Positions 27,127-34,701 of a stretch of 64,000 bases of DNA are shown here, piece by piece. How positions within the stretch are numbered: the first letter of the stretch is position 1; the number at the start of each line of letters is the position of its first letter. The translations under genes and the position numbers were made by a program. The notes beneath the pieces were generated by a model. That model made no database searches. It was not told where the DNA came from and saw only the letters and a list, made by a program, of their open reading frames with translations. Where the stretch lies: contig NZ_CP046171.1 in NCBI RefSeq assembly GCF_011801125.1, positions 248,001-312,000 of the forward strand, given 5' to 3'. The DNA is from Nocardia brasiliensis (GTDB lineage Bacteria > Actinomycetota > Actinomycetes > Mycobacteriales > Mycobacteriaceae).

Positions 27127-27199
27127 GCGGCTGTAGCTCAACGGATAGAGCATCTGACTACGGATCAGAAGGTTAGGGGTTCGAATCCCTTCAGCCGCA
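27127..27199 (+). tRNA. tRNA-Arg (anticodon ACG)
   Basis: GCGGCTG (27127-27133) pairs with CAGCCGC (27192-27198), discriminator A. Stem TCTGA/TCAGA encloses loop CTACGGA, anticodon ACG at 27160-27162; the T-arm holds GGTTCGAATCC. CCA is not encoded. It is 36 bp after tRNA-Ser and probably co-transcribed. Accessory DNA begins directly downstream. Confidence 0.97.
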
Positions 27200-27228
27200 C
27201 ATACGAGCAGCGGACACGCTGCAAGCGC

Positions 27229-27262
27229 AAACCGCGAACAGGAATCTTGTTCGCGGTTTGTT
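27229..27262 (+). terminator. Terminator of the tRNA-Ser/tRNA-Arg unit
   Basis: A perfect 12-bp stem AAACCGCGAACA (27229-27240) with its complement (27248-27259) around a 7-nt loop, followed by GTTCG. It lies 30 nt past tRNA-Arg. Confidence 0.8.
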
Positions 27263-27297
27263 CGTGTTGTGGGCTCGATCGCCGTGTACGCCGGCCA

Positions 27298-27480
27298 GCT
27301 TCCAGGGCCTCGGAGTAGTTCGGTCCTCTCCTCAGGGGCGTTGCGGTAGAACCGCTCAGCGATCATCTTGGGATTGTGGCGTAGTTGCTCCGAGACAGCC
27401 GCCGAGTCTTGGCGCGCTTGATTTAGGTGTCGATCGTCATGTGGAAATTCTCCGGATCCATCCGTGCGAAATCCTCGCCC
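27298..27480 (-). pseudogene. Remnant of a tyrosine-recombinase-like integrase C-terminus
   Basis: The minus-strand frame at about 27425-27298 reads QARQDSAAVSEQLRHNPKMI then AERFYRNAPEERTELLRG. This matches the final box of tyrosine integrases: a helix, an L-x-H-x-x-P-x-M segment and a Tyr. The piece upstream in another frame, GEDFARMDPENFHMTID, could be an earlier box, implying a frameshift and an internal deletion. No catalytic Arg box remains. Its position immediately after tRNA-Arg is where an integrase gene would be expected. The identification rests on short motifs only. Confidence 0.35.
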
Positions 27481-28103
27481 AAGCAGTACCACGAAGCTGG
27501 TGACCACGATGCTCCACTGCCGTCCTTTGGTCTTCGGCGTGGCCCATGCGACGTCTGTTCCGTGCGCCTGCCGCCACGTGCGTCGGAGTGATGTGGGCAG
27601 GATGTTGCCGTCGCGGTCCGGGTTTCGGCTGCAGGAGGGACGATCACGGCGAAGCGGGACACCGTGAGACTGTGGGTGTCTGGCTTTCGGTCCTGGCCAA
27701 CTCCTGACGGTCTAGTCTCCTTGTATTCGATAGCTGCCTGAGATGGTCACCAGACGGATCATGGCGGCAAGGTCGAGGCTCGGCCACCGCTTGGTTGCGA
27801 TCACTTCGGGGCGGGCACCGGTACCAACACGATCTCCGTGGTGTCGAGGAGGGTGACCCGGCGCCGCTTGGCGGCCGCTGAAGCAGGTGATGGCAGCAGT
27901 CGATCTTCTGGCCCGACAACCCATTCCATCTGTGCCGAGCAGTGTTTAGCGGCTTCCATCGGTGCGACAACAGCACTACATACCTGTGGTGCCTATGGAC
28001 CGGGCTTCGCGTAGCCCATGACCGCGTCGAATTCGCTGCAATGCCAGGCGGAATCATTGACCGCGCGGTCATCTCCAAGTAGTGCGCTTACGTGCTCCGC
28101 CGA
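27481..28103. other. Eroded region without a confident gene
   Basis: About 620 bp with several short frames and no intact gene. On the minus strand a 52-codon frame (ATG 27959 to TGA 27801) reads MEAAKHCSAQMEWVVG and ends DTTEIVLVPVPAPK; its end resembles a real strand-rich domain, but the frame is closed by stop codons just upstream (the frame before it reads ...VMGYAKPGP-stop). This looks like a decayed gene. Codon bias is weak throughout, and base composition is mixed compared with the core genome on the left. Confidence 0.4.
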
Positions 28104-29006
28104 TTAGCCCAGCAGGTCGCCCCTTTGCATGCGGTCGACTACGGCATCGGTGCCGAGCTCGTGCCGGGCGTCCGGATGCTGCCAGTAGAAGCGGACCAGG
28201 TGCAGAAACAACGCAGGGTCCATTCCGAGAACCCATACCGGCACATCCAAAGACCTCTCCAGCAATCCGCGTTGTAAGCGGTCGAATATACTCGTAGTGG
28301 CGACGTCGATCTGCACGCCTGAGATAGGGGTCAAGCGCACAACATGAGTATTGTTCACCATATTCGCAGACACGCTGCCGATATTGGACCACGAGATAGA
28401 TTTCTTGGTATGGCCAGAGCGTTGTAAAACCCCGTGATCTGTAACCGCGACGAAACTTCGGCGATTGCGTGCAGAATGCAAATAGTAACCCAGAAAAGCG
28501 GCCATAGTTAAGGCGATGAGAACGATCGATATTCCACCGATGGCAAGTCCTGACCTTGCTGTGCTAAAGTCTCGGTCCGTCAGTTGCGCAAAGAAGGCTA
28601 GACCTCGGATGGCGAGAAAAGCCGATCCAGCGGCGAGCCACAGGTACAGCGCATTCTTCCATGAAGACAGGTAGAAGATTTGGAGCCCTGGCTCGTCGTG
28701 GACGGATGCCGCGGCATCCATATCGTGCGGCAAGGTTTTGCGTCGAACGCGAAGTATTGGTATCAGGGCAATCATGGATGTCAACCCGACAAGTGTGCCG
28801 GCTAGTCCCAGCGATACTCGTAATGAATTATCGTTTTCGGCTGCATCGACGGAAAACGGTATGAAAATTACTGTCAATATAAAAGAAAATACAAATGCGA
28901 ACACCAGTTTGCCGCGAGGGCGCTCCTTGCCCCACTCGCCAGCCCATGGCAATAATGGGGCAGTCAATTTCTCCGAACGGCGCTGGAACAACAGAAATCT
29001 CCTCAC
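28104..29006 (-). CDS. Four-helix membrane protein, candidate immunity protein of the T7SS effector
   Basis: I do not recognise a family. The 300-residue product starts at GTG 29006, 12 bp after the effector stop codon, with no terminator between. An N-terminal cytoplasmic segment (WAGEWGKERPRGK) is followed by hydrophobic helices at about residues 33-50 (FAFVFSFILTVIFIPFSV), 66-85 (LGLAGTLVGLTSMIALIPIL), 118-140 (ALYLWLAAGSAFLAIRGLAF) and 150-170 (GLAIGGISIVLIALTMAAFL). The C-terminal half is a soluble PH-like domain (SFVAVTDHGVLQRSGHTKKS, ISWSNIGSVSANMV). The DNA is clearly more AT-rich than the rest of the window. Position behind a secreted putative toxin with a hydrophobic C-terminus suggests an immunity role; this is inference. 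Confidence 0.78.
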   Translation of the reverse strand: MRRFLLFQRRSEKLTAPLLPWAGEWGKERPRGKLVFAFVFSFILTVIFIPFSVDAAENDNSLRVSLGLAGTLVGLTSMIALIPILRVRRKTLPHDMDAAASVHDEPGLQIFYLSSWKNALYLWLAAGSAFLAIRGLAFFAQLTDRDFSTARSGLAIGGISIVLIALTMAAFLGYYLHSARNRRSFVAVTDHGVLQRSGHTKKSISWSNIGSVSANMVNNTHVVRLTPISGVQIDVATTSIFDRLQRGLLERSLDVPVWVLGMDPALFLHLVRFYWQHPDARHELGTDAVVDRMQRGDLLG

Positions 29007-29018
29007 TAGTCGGGCGAC

Positions 29019-30935
29019 CTACTTGAATGGTTGCTCAGCGCCCCATGCTCCAGCGGCGCCACCGCCCAGACCTAACGCTGCCGCGCCGATACCGGCGCAG
29101 AAAGCCTGTCCGATGGGCGTAAGCGGTGTGCAGATAGCGGCTCCTAGCCAGGCACCTGTTGCGGCTCCTGCCCAGCCTCCAGCGATGCCTCCGGCAGCGT
29201 TTGCGATTGCTTCGTCCGCCGGTTTGCCGTGTCTCCAGTCGTCCCAGTTCACGTAGGTATTGACGCCGACCAGTGCCGGCCAACCGGCCAGCTTGGCATC
29301 GGCTTTGAAGACGTTGGCTAGGGTGTATTCGCCTTTCGCTATTGTGGCGGAGTCCATGGCATCAACGAATGCTCTTCCTGCGCCGGGTGTTCCTGAATCG
29401 AGCATCTGGAGTGCCCGAATCTGGTTTACGGTTGAGTCTCCCGCTGTCTTGGCCGCCTGCTGGGCCATCGGTTCGCCCATGCGCGACGCCCACTCGCTGG
29501 TCGCGGTGGCTCCTGTGCCTATCTGAGTGGCGATGGGATGCTGCTGGAAAGTTCCCTGAGTGGAATCGGCGAGACTGTTCCATTGGGTTCCCGACCAGGA
29601 CTTGACGTTATCCCAGATTGTTTGCTTAGGTGCGCCGGGGGGTGCTTGGCTCGGGTCGTATTCGAGTACCGAGCCGTCTTGGAATTTGGTGACCACTCGT
29701 CCATCGGCAAGTTGTGTCGTTTGGGCTGTTCGACCGTCCGGATATGTGGTGTTTATGGTGCCATCCGTGCCCATCTCCGATCGCATCCCAGCAGAATTAG
29801 ACGTCCCCGCAAGATGGGGCTGACCATCCGGACCCGGCACGTACTGCTCAAAGGATCGGAACCCGTCCGGTCGCTGCCATTGACGGTCGATGACACCGTT
29901 CTGGCCGTACATGTCGGTGGTTGTGCCGCCGTTCTGCGAGTAGGAATCCGCTATCTTCGCGCCACGTGATCCATCCGCGTTGACCGCGTAGGTGGCGGTC
30001 CTGCCATTTCCCTCCGGAACTTTCTGGAACTGCTGTTGCTTACCATCAGCCCCCGTGACCGTGGTGTCGATGATCCCGGAACCATCCGGCCGTGTCTTGG
30101 TCACGGTCGTCGTCGGCGGGCCGTCCCCGGTAGTCGAGGTCGTGACGGTCGAACCGTCCGGCCCTTGCACCGACTGAGCGACGGTGGTCGTGCCGTCCGG
30201 ATTGGGAGTGATCGTGGTGACCTTCCCGTCCGGGGTCGTGGTTGTCGATGGAATCCCGTTTTCGATGAGAAGTGCGGTCGTGAGCGGGTTTCCGTTCCCG
30301 TCGAGACTGGTTGGTGCCATTGTGCCGGCCGTTCCCGGCGCGAGCCCAAGGGTCCGGAGCGCCTTCGAGGGTGCCTCCTGAGTCACGAGCGTGTTCAGCT
30401 CGGACGCCGCTGCTGCGAGCTTCGCCTGCACGCCATTGGCTACGCCCTTTGCGTGCTGTAATGCTTCCAGCATTTCGAGGGTATAGCGCCCTGCTTCAGC
30501 CATGACCGCGAAACCAGCGGATATGACCTCGGAACGGTCACCACCAGCCGCATGGATTTGCTTGACCTTCTCGTTGGCGGTGACGATGCCACGATCATCG
30601 ACTTCGAAACCCGAATCAACGATGTTGGTTCGCTTGGTCAGAACAAAGGTCTTCGCGTCCTGGAGTTCGGTCTGGCCGAAGGTGAGTACTCCCTTGATGC
30701 TGTCGATCTTGCCCGCGATGTGGCTTCCCGCGGTCTTCTCGTTCACTACCCGTCTAGCGGCGGCATCGGCTCCGGCACCGTTCCATGACTCGGCGAGGTC
30801 GTCTTGCTCGATCAGCATCGACTGCATCAGGCCGTCCAGCTTGGTGACCAGCCTGCCCAACGATGCCGCGTCGAGGCCCAGATCCTCGGGCTTCCATCCG
30901 TTGACCTCGGAGATACGGAGGCCAGGACCGGTCAC
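29019..30935 (-). CDS. Large ESX/type VII secretion putative effector with PDG repeats and hydrophobic C-terminus
   Basis: 638 residues in three parts. Residues 1-200 are helical with a WxG-type turn (LAESWNGAGADAAARRVV) and AEAGRYTLEMLEALQHAKGV, as in EspA/LXG-like secreted proteins. Residues about 225-440 form a strand-rich repeat tract built on x-PDG-x or x-DG-S units (TTPDGKVTTITPNPDGTTT, TVTGADGKQQQF, TTYPDGRTAQTTQLADGRVV). Residues about 450-638 are helical and end in a Gly/Ala-rich hydrophobic segment (GGIAGGWAGAATGAWLGA). No signal peptide is present. GTG 30935 overlaps the TGA of the EspC-like gene (GTGA), so the two are coupled. The layout fits a polymorphic toxin; no nuclease motif is seen, and a membrane-active C-terminus is a guess. 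Confidence 0.82.
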   Translation of the reverse strand: MTGPGLRISEVNGWKPEDLGLDAASLGRLVTKLDGLMQSMLIEQDDLAESWNGAGADAAARRVVNEKTAGSHIAGKIDSIKGVLTFGQTELQDAKTFVLTKRTNIVDSGFEVDDRGIVTANEKVKQIHAAGGDRSEVISAGFAVMAEAGRYTLEMLEALQHAKGVANGVQAKLAAAASELNTLVTQEAPSKALRTLGLAPGTAGTMAPTSLDGNGNPLTTALLIENGIPSTTTTPDGKVTTITPNPDGTTTVAQSVQGPDGSTVTTSTTGDGPPTTTVTKTRPDGSGIIDTTVTGADGKQQQFQKVPEGNGRTATYAVNADGSRGAKIADSYSQNGGTTTDMYGQNGVIDRQWQRPDGFRSFEQYVPGPDGQPHLAGTSNSAGMRSEMGTDGTINTTYPDGRTAQTTQLADGRVVTKFQDGSVLEYDPSQAPPGAPKQTIWDNVKSWSGTQWNSLADSTQGTFQQHPIATQIGTGATATSEWASRMGEPMAQQAAKTAGDSTVNQIRALQMLDSGTPGAGRAFVDAMDSATIAKGEYTLANVFKADAKLAGWPALVGVNTYVNWDDWRHGKPADEAIANAAGGIAGGWAGAATGAWLGAAICTPLTPIGQAFCAGIGAAALGLGGGAAGAWGAEQPFK

Positions 30936-31228
30936 TGCAAGCCGCCCATCGCTTGCAATCGCGCCGCGAAGTCGACATCGGTGATCTCGTACCTCTTGCC
31001 GCTGCCGTGCGCGATCTCCGACATCTCGGCAGGCCGTGTCGCAAAGCTGCTCAGTGCGCCTTTGATGGAGTCTCGCGTGTCGGTGAGTGCGATGCTCAAC
31101 TCGGTCCCGGGGAACGATGCGGCGTATCCGACGGTGACGTCATCGGCCATTTGCTTGATGTCCCCCGACAACCCATCCAGCCACTTCGACCACGCTCGTA
31201 GCGCGTCCGGATCAACCTTGAACGTCAC
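30932..31228 (-). CDS. EspC-like type VII secretion partner protein
   Basis: A 98-residue helical protein of WXG100/EspC size. It has two helices (PDALRAWSKWLDGLSGDIKQ and LSIALTDTRDSIKGALSSFA) separated by a turn, and a C-terminal YEITDVDFAARL, where Y-x-x-x-D is the general ESX secretion signal. Such proteins form a helical dimer with their partner and are co-secreted. The GTG start at 31228 has GAGGGGG 7 nt upstream, and the stop overlaps the start of the large effector by 4 nt, as expected for obligate partners. It is the first gene of a three-gene leftward operon. No ESX core genes (EccC, EccB, MycP) occur in the window, so the apparatus must be elsewhere. Confidence 0.8.
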   Translation of the reverse strand: MTFKVDPDALRAWSKWLDGLSGDIKQMADDVTVGYAASFPGTELSIALTDTRDSIKGALSSFATRPAEMSEIAHGSGKRYEITDVDFAARLQAMGGLQ

Positions 31229-31489
31229 GATAATCCCCCTCGTTTACACCGTCGCCCGGTGCGCACGGGCGCTTGCAAGCTGCACCGATGCTACACATCG
31301 GCGACACCGAACGGGCCTCCTGGCCGGTTTGGATCGCTGAGAGCGCGATAGATGGCAGTCCACGGTGAGGGTTGTGGGCATTGGGGTTGTAGCGGACTCT
31401 GGTGACCGCCTTGTGCGCGGATACGCAGATGGAGTCCTGCATCGTGACCCGATGCGTGGCGACCGTGAGGTGCCGGGCTTTCCCGGGAT
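31229..31489. other. Promoter region of the T7SS effector operon
   Basis: About 260 bp without a credible gene, between the EspC-like start and the end of the DUF4235 gene. The strong ribosome site GAGGGGG is at 31236-31242. I see no tRNA-derived direct repeat matching the tRNA-Arg 3' end here, so the right boundary of the island is not defined. Confidence 0.45.
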
Positions 31490-31747
31490 CTACTCGGGCC
31501 AGGTGCCGGTGAGGGATTGGTAGCCGGTGGCTCCTGCTCGGTCTATCGCGGCCTTGACGAGACCGAAGATGGCGCCCTGGAGGGCGGCGGCGAGCAGGAC
31601 CTCGCGCCAGGTGTGGTTGCGGGCGGTGGCGGTGGGGGCGTGGGAGTCGCCGCTGACGGTGCGCCAGATGCGGCTGAAGGCGGCGTTCGCCGCGAGGCCG
31701 CCGATGATGCTCACCACCATGCCGAGGGGCTTGTAGAGGGTCTTCAC
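31490..31747 (-). CDS. DUF4235 membrane protein
   Basis: An 85-residue protein of the DUF4235 family, recognised from KTLYKPLGMVVSIIGGLAAN, FSRIWRTVSGDSHAPTATAR and WREVLLAAALQGAIFGLVKA. It has two hydrophobic helices around a conserved cytoplasmic loop. I start it at GTG 31747 because this overlaps the DUF3618 stop by 4 nt (GTGA); an ATG at 31774 is also in frame. It is the third gene of a holin-X/DUF3618/DUF4235 cassette that is widespread in actinobacteria and often linked to envelope stress; its biochemical role is unknown. Confidence 0.88.
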   Translation of the reverse strand: MKTLYKPLGMVVSIIGGLAANAAFSRIWRTVSGDSHAPTATARNHTWREVLLAAALQGAIFGLVKAAIDRAGATGYQSLTGTWPE

Positions 31748-32235
31748 GCGTGCCGCCTTCGAACGATCCACCACACCAGCAGGGCGGCGAACGCCGCCGC
31801 GGCGGCGACCGGGACGGGTTGCCTGCGGGCGAGATCGGCCGCTTGCCTGCCGCCGGACAGCACGGCGTCGGGGGTCGCGGATTCGGCCTTGTCGGCCAGC
31901 CTGCGGGCCTCGTTTCCGGCCTGCGCCGCGGCGATGCCCGCGACCTCTTTCGCCTCCGCGGCCTTGCGATCGACGAGTTCCGCTGTCTGCGCGGTCTTTT
32001 CGGCGGCGGCGGACTTCGCGTTACCTGCTACCGAGGCTGCCTTGGCGCGGGCGGTTTCGGCGGTGTCGTGCAGCTTGTCCTTGGTCCGCGCTTTGACGTC
32101 GAGCTTGTCGGTCAGCTCCGAAACCGTCTCGCCCAGTTGCTCTCTGGCCTCGTCGCGGTCACGGCGCAACGCTTCCTCGTCGATCGGGCCCGACACGATG
32201 GGGTCGGCTTCGGTGTGCGGTTTCGAGTCGCTCAT
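31744..32235 (-). CDS. DUF3618 membrane-anchored coiled-coil protein
   Basis: A 163-residue protein. The N-terminal part matches DUF3618 (LRRDRDEAREQLGETVSELT, DKLDVKARTKDKL). A long Ala/Lys/Glu-rich helix follows (ETARAKAASVAGNAKSAAAE, AQTAELVDRKAAEAKEVAG), probably a coiled coil. One C-terminal helix (VPVAAAAAFAALLVWWIVRR) anchors it in the membrane with a basic tail. The start codon overlaps the stop of the holin-X gene by one base (TGATG), and its own stop overlaps the DUF4235 start. Function is unknown; LEA-like helical repeats suggest a stress or structural role at the membrane. Confidence 0.88.
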   Translation of the reverse strand: MSDSKPHTEADPIVSGPIDEEALRRDRDEAREQLGETVSELTDKLDVKARTKDKLHDTAETARAKAASVAGNAKSAAAEKTAQTAELVDRKAAEAKEVAGIAAAQAGNEARRLADKAESATPDAVLSGGRQAADLARRQPVPVAAAAAFAALLVWWIVRRRHA

Positions 32236-32645
32236 CAGTGGCTCCCGTGCTTGATGGTTTCGATGTCACGTTTGACGCCCGCGGCGGCTTCCTGGGGTAC
32301 CGGCGGCACGGCACGCTGGACGTCGTTCTTGCCGAGGACGGCGAATAGCGCGGCGGCGATCAGCAACACCGCGCCGACAATCAGCGCCGCGGCCCATCCC
32401 GGTAACGGAATCGCCAGCGCGAAGACGGCCGCCGCGACCAGGGCCGCGCCGCCGTACAGGCCGAGCAGCGCGCCCACCCCCGCAAGCCCGGCGCCACGCC
32501 CGATCAGCTTGCCTTTCCGCTGCACCTCGAGCCGGGCCAGCTGCATCTCGTCTCGCACCAGCCTGCTCACCTGTTCGGTGGCGTCGTTGACCAGCTCTGC
32601 CACGGACCGGGTGTCACCCGGCGATCCGGTATGCGTTTCTGTCAT
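32235..32645 (-). CDS. Putative Actinobacterial Holin-X / phage holin superfamily III membrane protein
   Basis: A 136-residue protein with the family opening SVAELVNDATEQVSRLVRDE, MQLARLEVQRKGKLIGRGAG, then two membrane helices (GVGALLGLYGGAALVAAAVF and WAAALIVGAVLLIAAALFAV) and a cytoplasmic tail with NDVQRAVPPVPQEAAAGVKR. Despite the name there is no phage context; the family is a standard part of the three-gene cassette here. ATG 32645 has GGGAGG 7 nt upstream. It is the first gene of the leftward operon. Confidence 0.88.
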   Translation of the reverse strand: MTETHTGSPGDTRSVAELVNDATEQVSRLVRDEMQLARLEVQRKGKLIGRGAGLAGVGALLGLYGGAALVAAAVFALAIPLPGWAAALIVGAVLLIAAALFAVLGKNDVQRAVPPVPQEAAAGVKRDIETIKHGSH

Positions 32646-32757
32646 GTGAGACCTCCCAGTCGACGGCCGGGTACCCGGCCGTCGCGATGTCACACCCGGC
32701 TCGTGTGCGGCGTCTATCCGGTGTCCGACTCAGAACACCGTCGAGGAGCACGATCCG

Positions 32758-33105
32758 ATGTTTATCGCATATGTCACCGTCACGATTTTGGCCGCCGCCT
32801 GGGTGGGTTTCTCGGCCGCGTCGATATTCTTCCGTGCCGCGTGGGTGGTGGATCCGCTGGTGCAATACGGCGTGCCGCAGAGCTGGTGGACCTGGCTCGG
32901 CGTTGCCAAAGCCGCTGGCGCGGTGGGGCTTGTTGCCGGGTTGTTCCTTCCGTTCGTCGGGATCGCCGCTACTATCGGGATCGTGCTCTACTTCGGGGGA
33001 GCGGTGATCACCAACATCAAAGCCGGTGCCTACGCGCACATTCCGTTTCCGCTGATGTACATGATCCCCGCGCTGATTGCCGCAGGTTTGGGAGCCGCCG
33101 TCTGA
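32758..33105 (+). CDS. DoxX family membrane protein
   Basis: A 115-residue protein with four membrane helices of the DoxX type: MFIAYVTVTILAAAWVGFSA, WLGVAKAAGAVGLVAGLF, IGIVLYFGGAVITNIKAGAY and PLMYMIPALIAAGLGAAV. The motif (W)LGVAKxxGAxGLxxGLF is characteristic. DoxX-like proteins take part in quinone- or thiol-linked redox processes at the membrane, but small members are poorly characterised. ATG 32758 has GAGGAG 9 nt upstream. It is divergent from the holin-X cassette. No partner gene is apparent. Confidence 0.88.
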   Translation: MFIAYVTVTILAAAWVGFSAASIFFRAAWVVDPLVQYGVPQSWWTWLGVAKAAGAVGLVAGLFLPFVGIAATIGIVLYFGGAVITNIKAGAYAHIPFPLMYMIPALIAAGLGAAV

Positions 33106-33202
33106 ACACCTCTTCGCTCATCCAGCAAAGCCTCGCGCTCGGAAGTATCCGAAGGCGGGGCTTAGCTCGGTTGAAGCGATAACCGACGATAAGGAGATTT
33201 GC

Positions 33203-33577
33203 ATGGCAGGCAGCTGGGTTCGTCTGGTCAGTGGGTCCACTCTGCTCGCGGCGGTGGTGGCCTCGGCCATCGTCACCGCCGGTCCGGCGGCGGCCGAGCC
33301 GCGCGACTGTACCCTCGATCGCTCGTTGACCGGCGCGACGGGCTTCTGTCCTGGCGGCGACGGCTTCTTCACGGTCGAAGCGGACTGCATCGGCATTTCT
33401 ATCGGCCGCGATCCGGGGATCGGCCCCTACCGGCAGTCGAGCCAGCGGCACGCGTACGCGGGCCCGCACCCGGAAATGGACGCCACACAGACGCATCCGC
33501 ACGCCGAATGCAATGAGTTCATCACCGGACACTTCGGCATTCTGGTCGACGCGCGACTGTACGAAACCTTCCGCTGA
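33203..33577 (+). CDS. Small secreted protein with four cysteines
   Basis: A 124-residue hypothetical. The signal peptide MAGSWVRLVSGSTLLAAVVA... is cleaved near GPAAAEP. The mature part, about 93 residues, has four Cys (DCTLDRS, GFCPGGDGFF, ADCIGISIG, AECNEFITGHF), enough for two disulfides, and several His (SQRHAYAGPHPEMDATQTHP) that could bind metal. ATG 33203 has AAGGAG 6 nt upstream, a strong site. It follows DoxX in the same direction by 97 bp. I do not recognise a family. Confidence 0.8.
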   Translation: MAGSWVRLVSGSTLLAAVVASAIVTAGPAAAEPRDCTLDRSLTGATGFCPGGDGFFTVEADCIGISIGRDPGIGPYRQSSQRHAYAGPHPEMDATQTHPHAECNEFITGHFGILVDARLYETFR

Positions 33578-33660
33578 TCGCCGGAGCCGCCGCGCTGAAC
33601 TTTATTTGCACGCGTCGCTCGTGCTTGCCCTGGCCCCGGCATGCCGTCCAGGCTGGCGGG

Positions 33661-34614
33661 ATGGTTAACGATTCCCGTATCCGCCTCGGCGTTATCGGCC
33701 TCGGCGTGATGGGCACGGAGATGCTCGAGGTGGCGCGGCGGCATCCGGAATTCGATGTGGTCGTGGCGGCGGATCCCGGCGCGGCCGCGGCGGAGCGGAT
33801 TCGATCGCGGTACCCCGATCTCTCGGTCGGGTCTGATCCCGTTGCGCTGGTTCAGGACCCGCGGCTGGACGCGGTCTATATCGCGTCACCGCCGAATACC
33901 CATGCGGCCTACGCGATCGCGGCGATGAACGCGGGCAAGGCGGTGTTCTCGGAGAAGCCGCTGGCGGCCCGTCTGGCCGACGGCGCGGACATGGTGCGGG
34001 TCGCCGCGGAGACCGGCGCGGTGAACGCGCTCAATTACACGCTGTCCGATCGCGCGGCCGCCGTCGCGGTGGCGCGTGCGGTGCACAACGGTGACGCGGG
34101 TGAAATCGTCGGCGTGGACATGCGTTTCACGTTCCCGGAATGGCCGCGCGCGTTCCAGAGCGAGGCCAAGTGGGTCGCGGGTCGCGAAGAGGGCGGCCTG
34201 GTCCGCGAGGTCGGTTCGCACTACCTGTTCCTGACCGACCGGCTGCTGGGTCCGTTGACGCCGGTGCACACGCGAATCGCCTACGGCGCGGCCGCGGAAC
34301 GCAGCGCGCACGGACTGTTCACCGCGGGCGATGTTCCGGTCACCATCACCGGGTTGGTTGCCGCCGTTCCGGAAACTTATGAGTGGATCCTGTACGGCAC
34401 CAAGCGTTCCTATCGGATCTCGGCGTGGTCCCGCGTCGAGGTCAGCACCGGTGACGGCTGGGCGGAGCTCCCGCTCGACGGACCGCACGGCACCGAGCAC
34501 ACACGCTTGACCGCCTTCGCCGCCGCCATCCGGGGCGAGGCCTCGACCCTCGCGGATTTCGCGGCGGGACTGCGTGTTCAGGAAGCGGTGGAGCACTTCC
34601 ATCGGGCGGGATAG
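33661..34614 (+). CDS. Gfo/Idh/MocA family oxidoreductase
   Basis: A 317-residue NAD(P)-dependent dehydrogenase of sugar-like substrates. The Rossmann domain has IRLGVIGLGVMGTEMLEVAR, VAADPGAAAAERIRSRYPDL, AVYIASPPNTHAAYAIAAMN and AGKAVFSEKPLAARLADG (EKP catalytic Lys). The C-terminal domain has MRFTFPEWPRAFQ, EGGLVREVGSHYLFLTDRLL (the G-x-x-x-x-x-G-x-H motif) and WILYGTKRSYRIS. The start ATG 33661 has CAGGCT 6 nt upstream. The gene ends 13 bp before an unusual hairpin (34628-34688). The substrate is unknown. Confidence 0.92.
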   Translation: MVNDSRIRLGVIGLGVMGTEMLEVARRHPEFDVVVAADPGAAAAERIRSRYPDLSVGSDPVALVQDPRLDAVYIASPPNTHAAYAIAAMNAGKAVFSEKPLAARLADGADMVRVAAETGAVNALNYTLSDRAAAVAVARAVHNGDAGEIVGVDMRFTFPEWPRAFQSEAKWVAGREEGGLVREVGSHYLFLTDRLLGPLTPVHTRIAYGAAAERSAHGLFTAGDVPVTITGLVAAVPETYEWILYGTKRSYRISAWSRVEVSTGDGWAELPLDGPHGTEHTRLTAFAAAIRGEASTLADFAAGLRVQEAVEHFHRAG

Positions 34615-34627
34615 GAATTGGTCGGCT

Positions 34628-34688
34628 GATCACCAGGTAACGGTGTTGGCATCGGCCGAGAGGCTCCCGCCACCATTACCTGGTGATC
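34628..34688. repeat. Long imperfect hairpin, copy 1 of a two-member family
   Basis: 18-bp arms with one mismatch (GATCACCAGGTAACGGTG at 34628-34645, complement at 34671-34688) enclose a loop containing ATCGGCCGAGA and CGCCACCA. A similar loop (ATCGCCCGAGA, CGCCACCA) lies in a hairpin at 38750-38816. Both sit at gene ends, so they probably work as terminators, but the conserved loop is unusual. Confidence 0.6.
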
Positions 34689-34701
34689 GCTTGTCCAGCT
34701 G

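Noticed and set aside
27070..27507. 145-aa minus-strand ORF containing AAEGIRTPNLLIRSQ
   Set aside because: Its second half is the antisense of tRNA-Arg, a well-known false protein; only the part at 27298-27425 is kept as a possible integrase remnant.
31229..31489. Search for an att repeat of tRNA-Arg at the right end of the accessory region
   Set aside because: No stretch matching GGTTCGAATCC or the acceptor stem was found; the island boundary stays open.
32235..32645. Holin gene as evidence of a phage
   Set aside because: The holin-X family is a chromosomal actinobacterial cassette with DUF3618 and DUF4235 and no phage genes are nearby.
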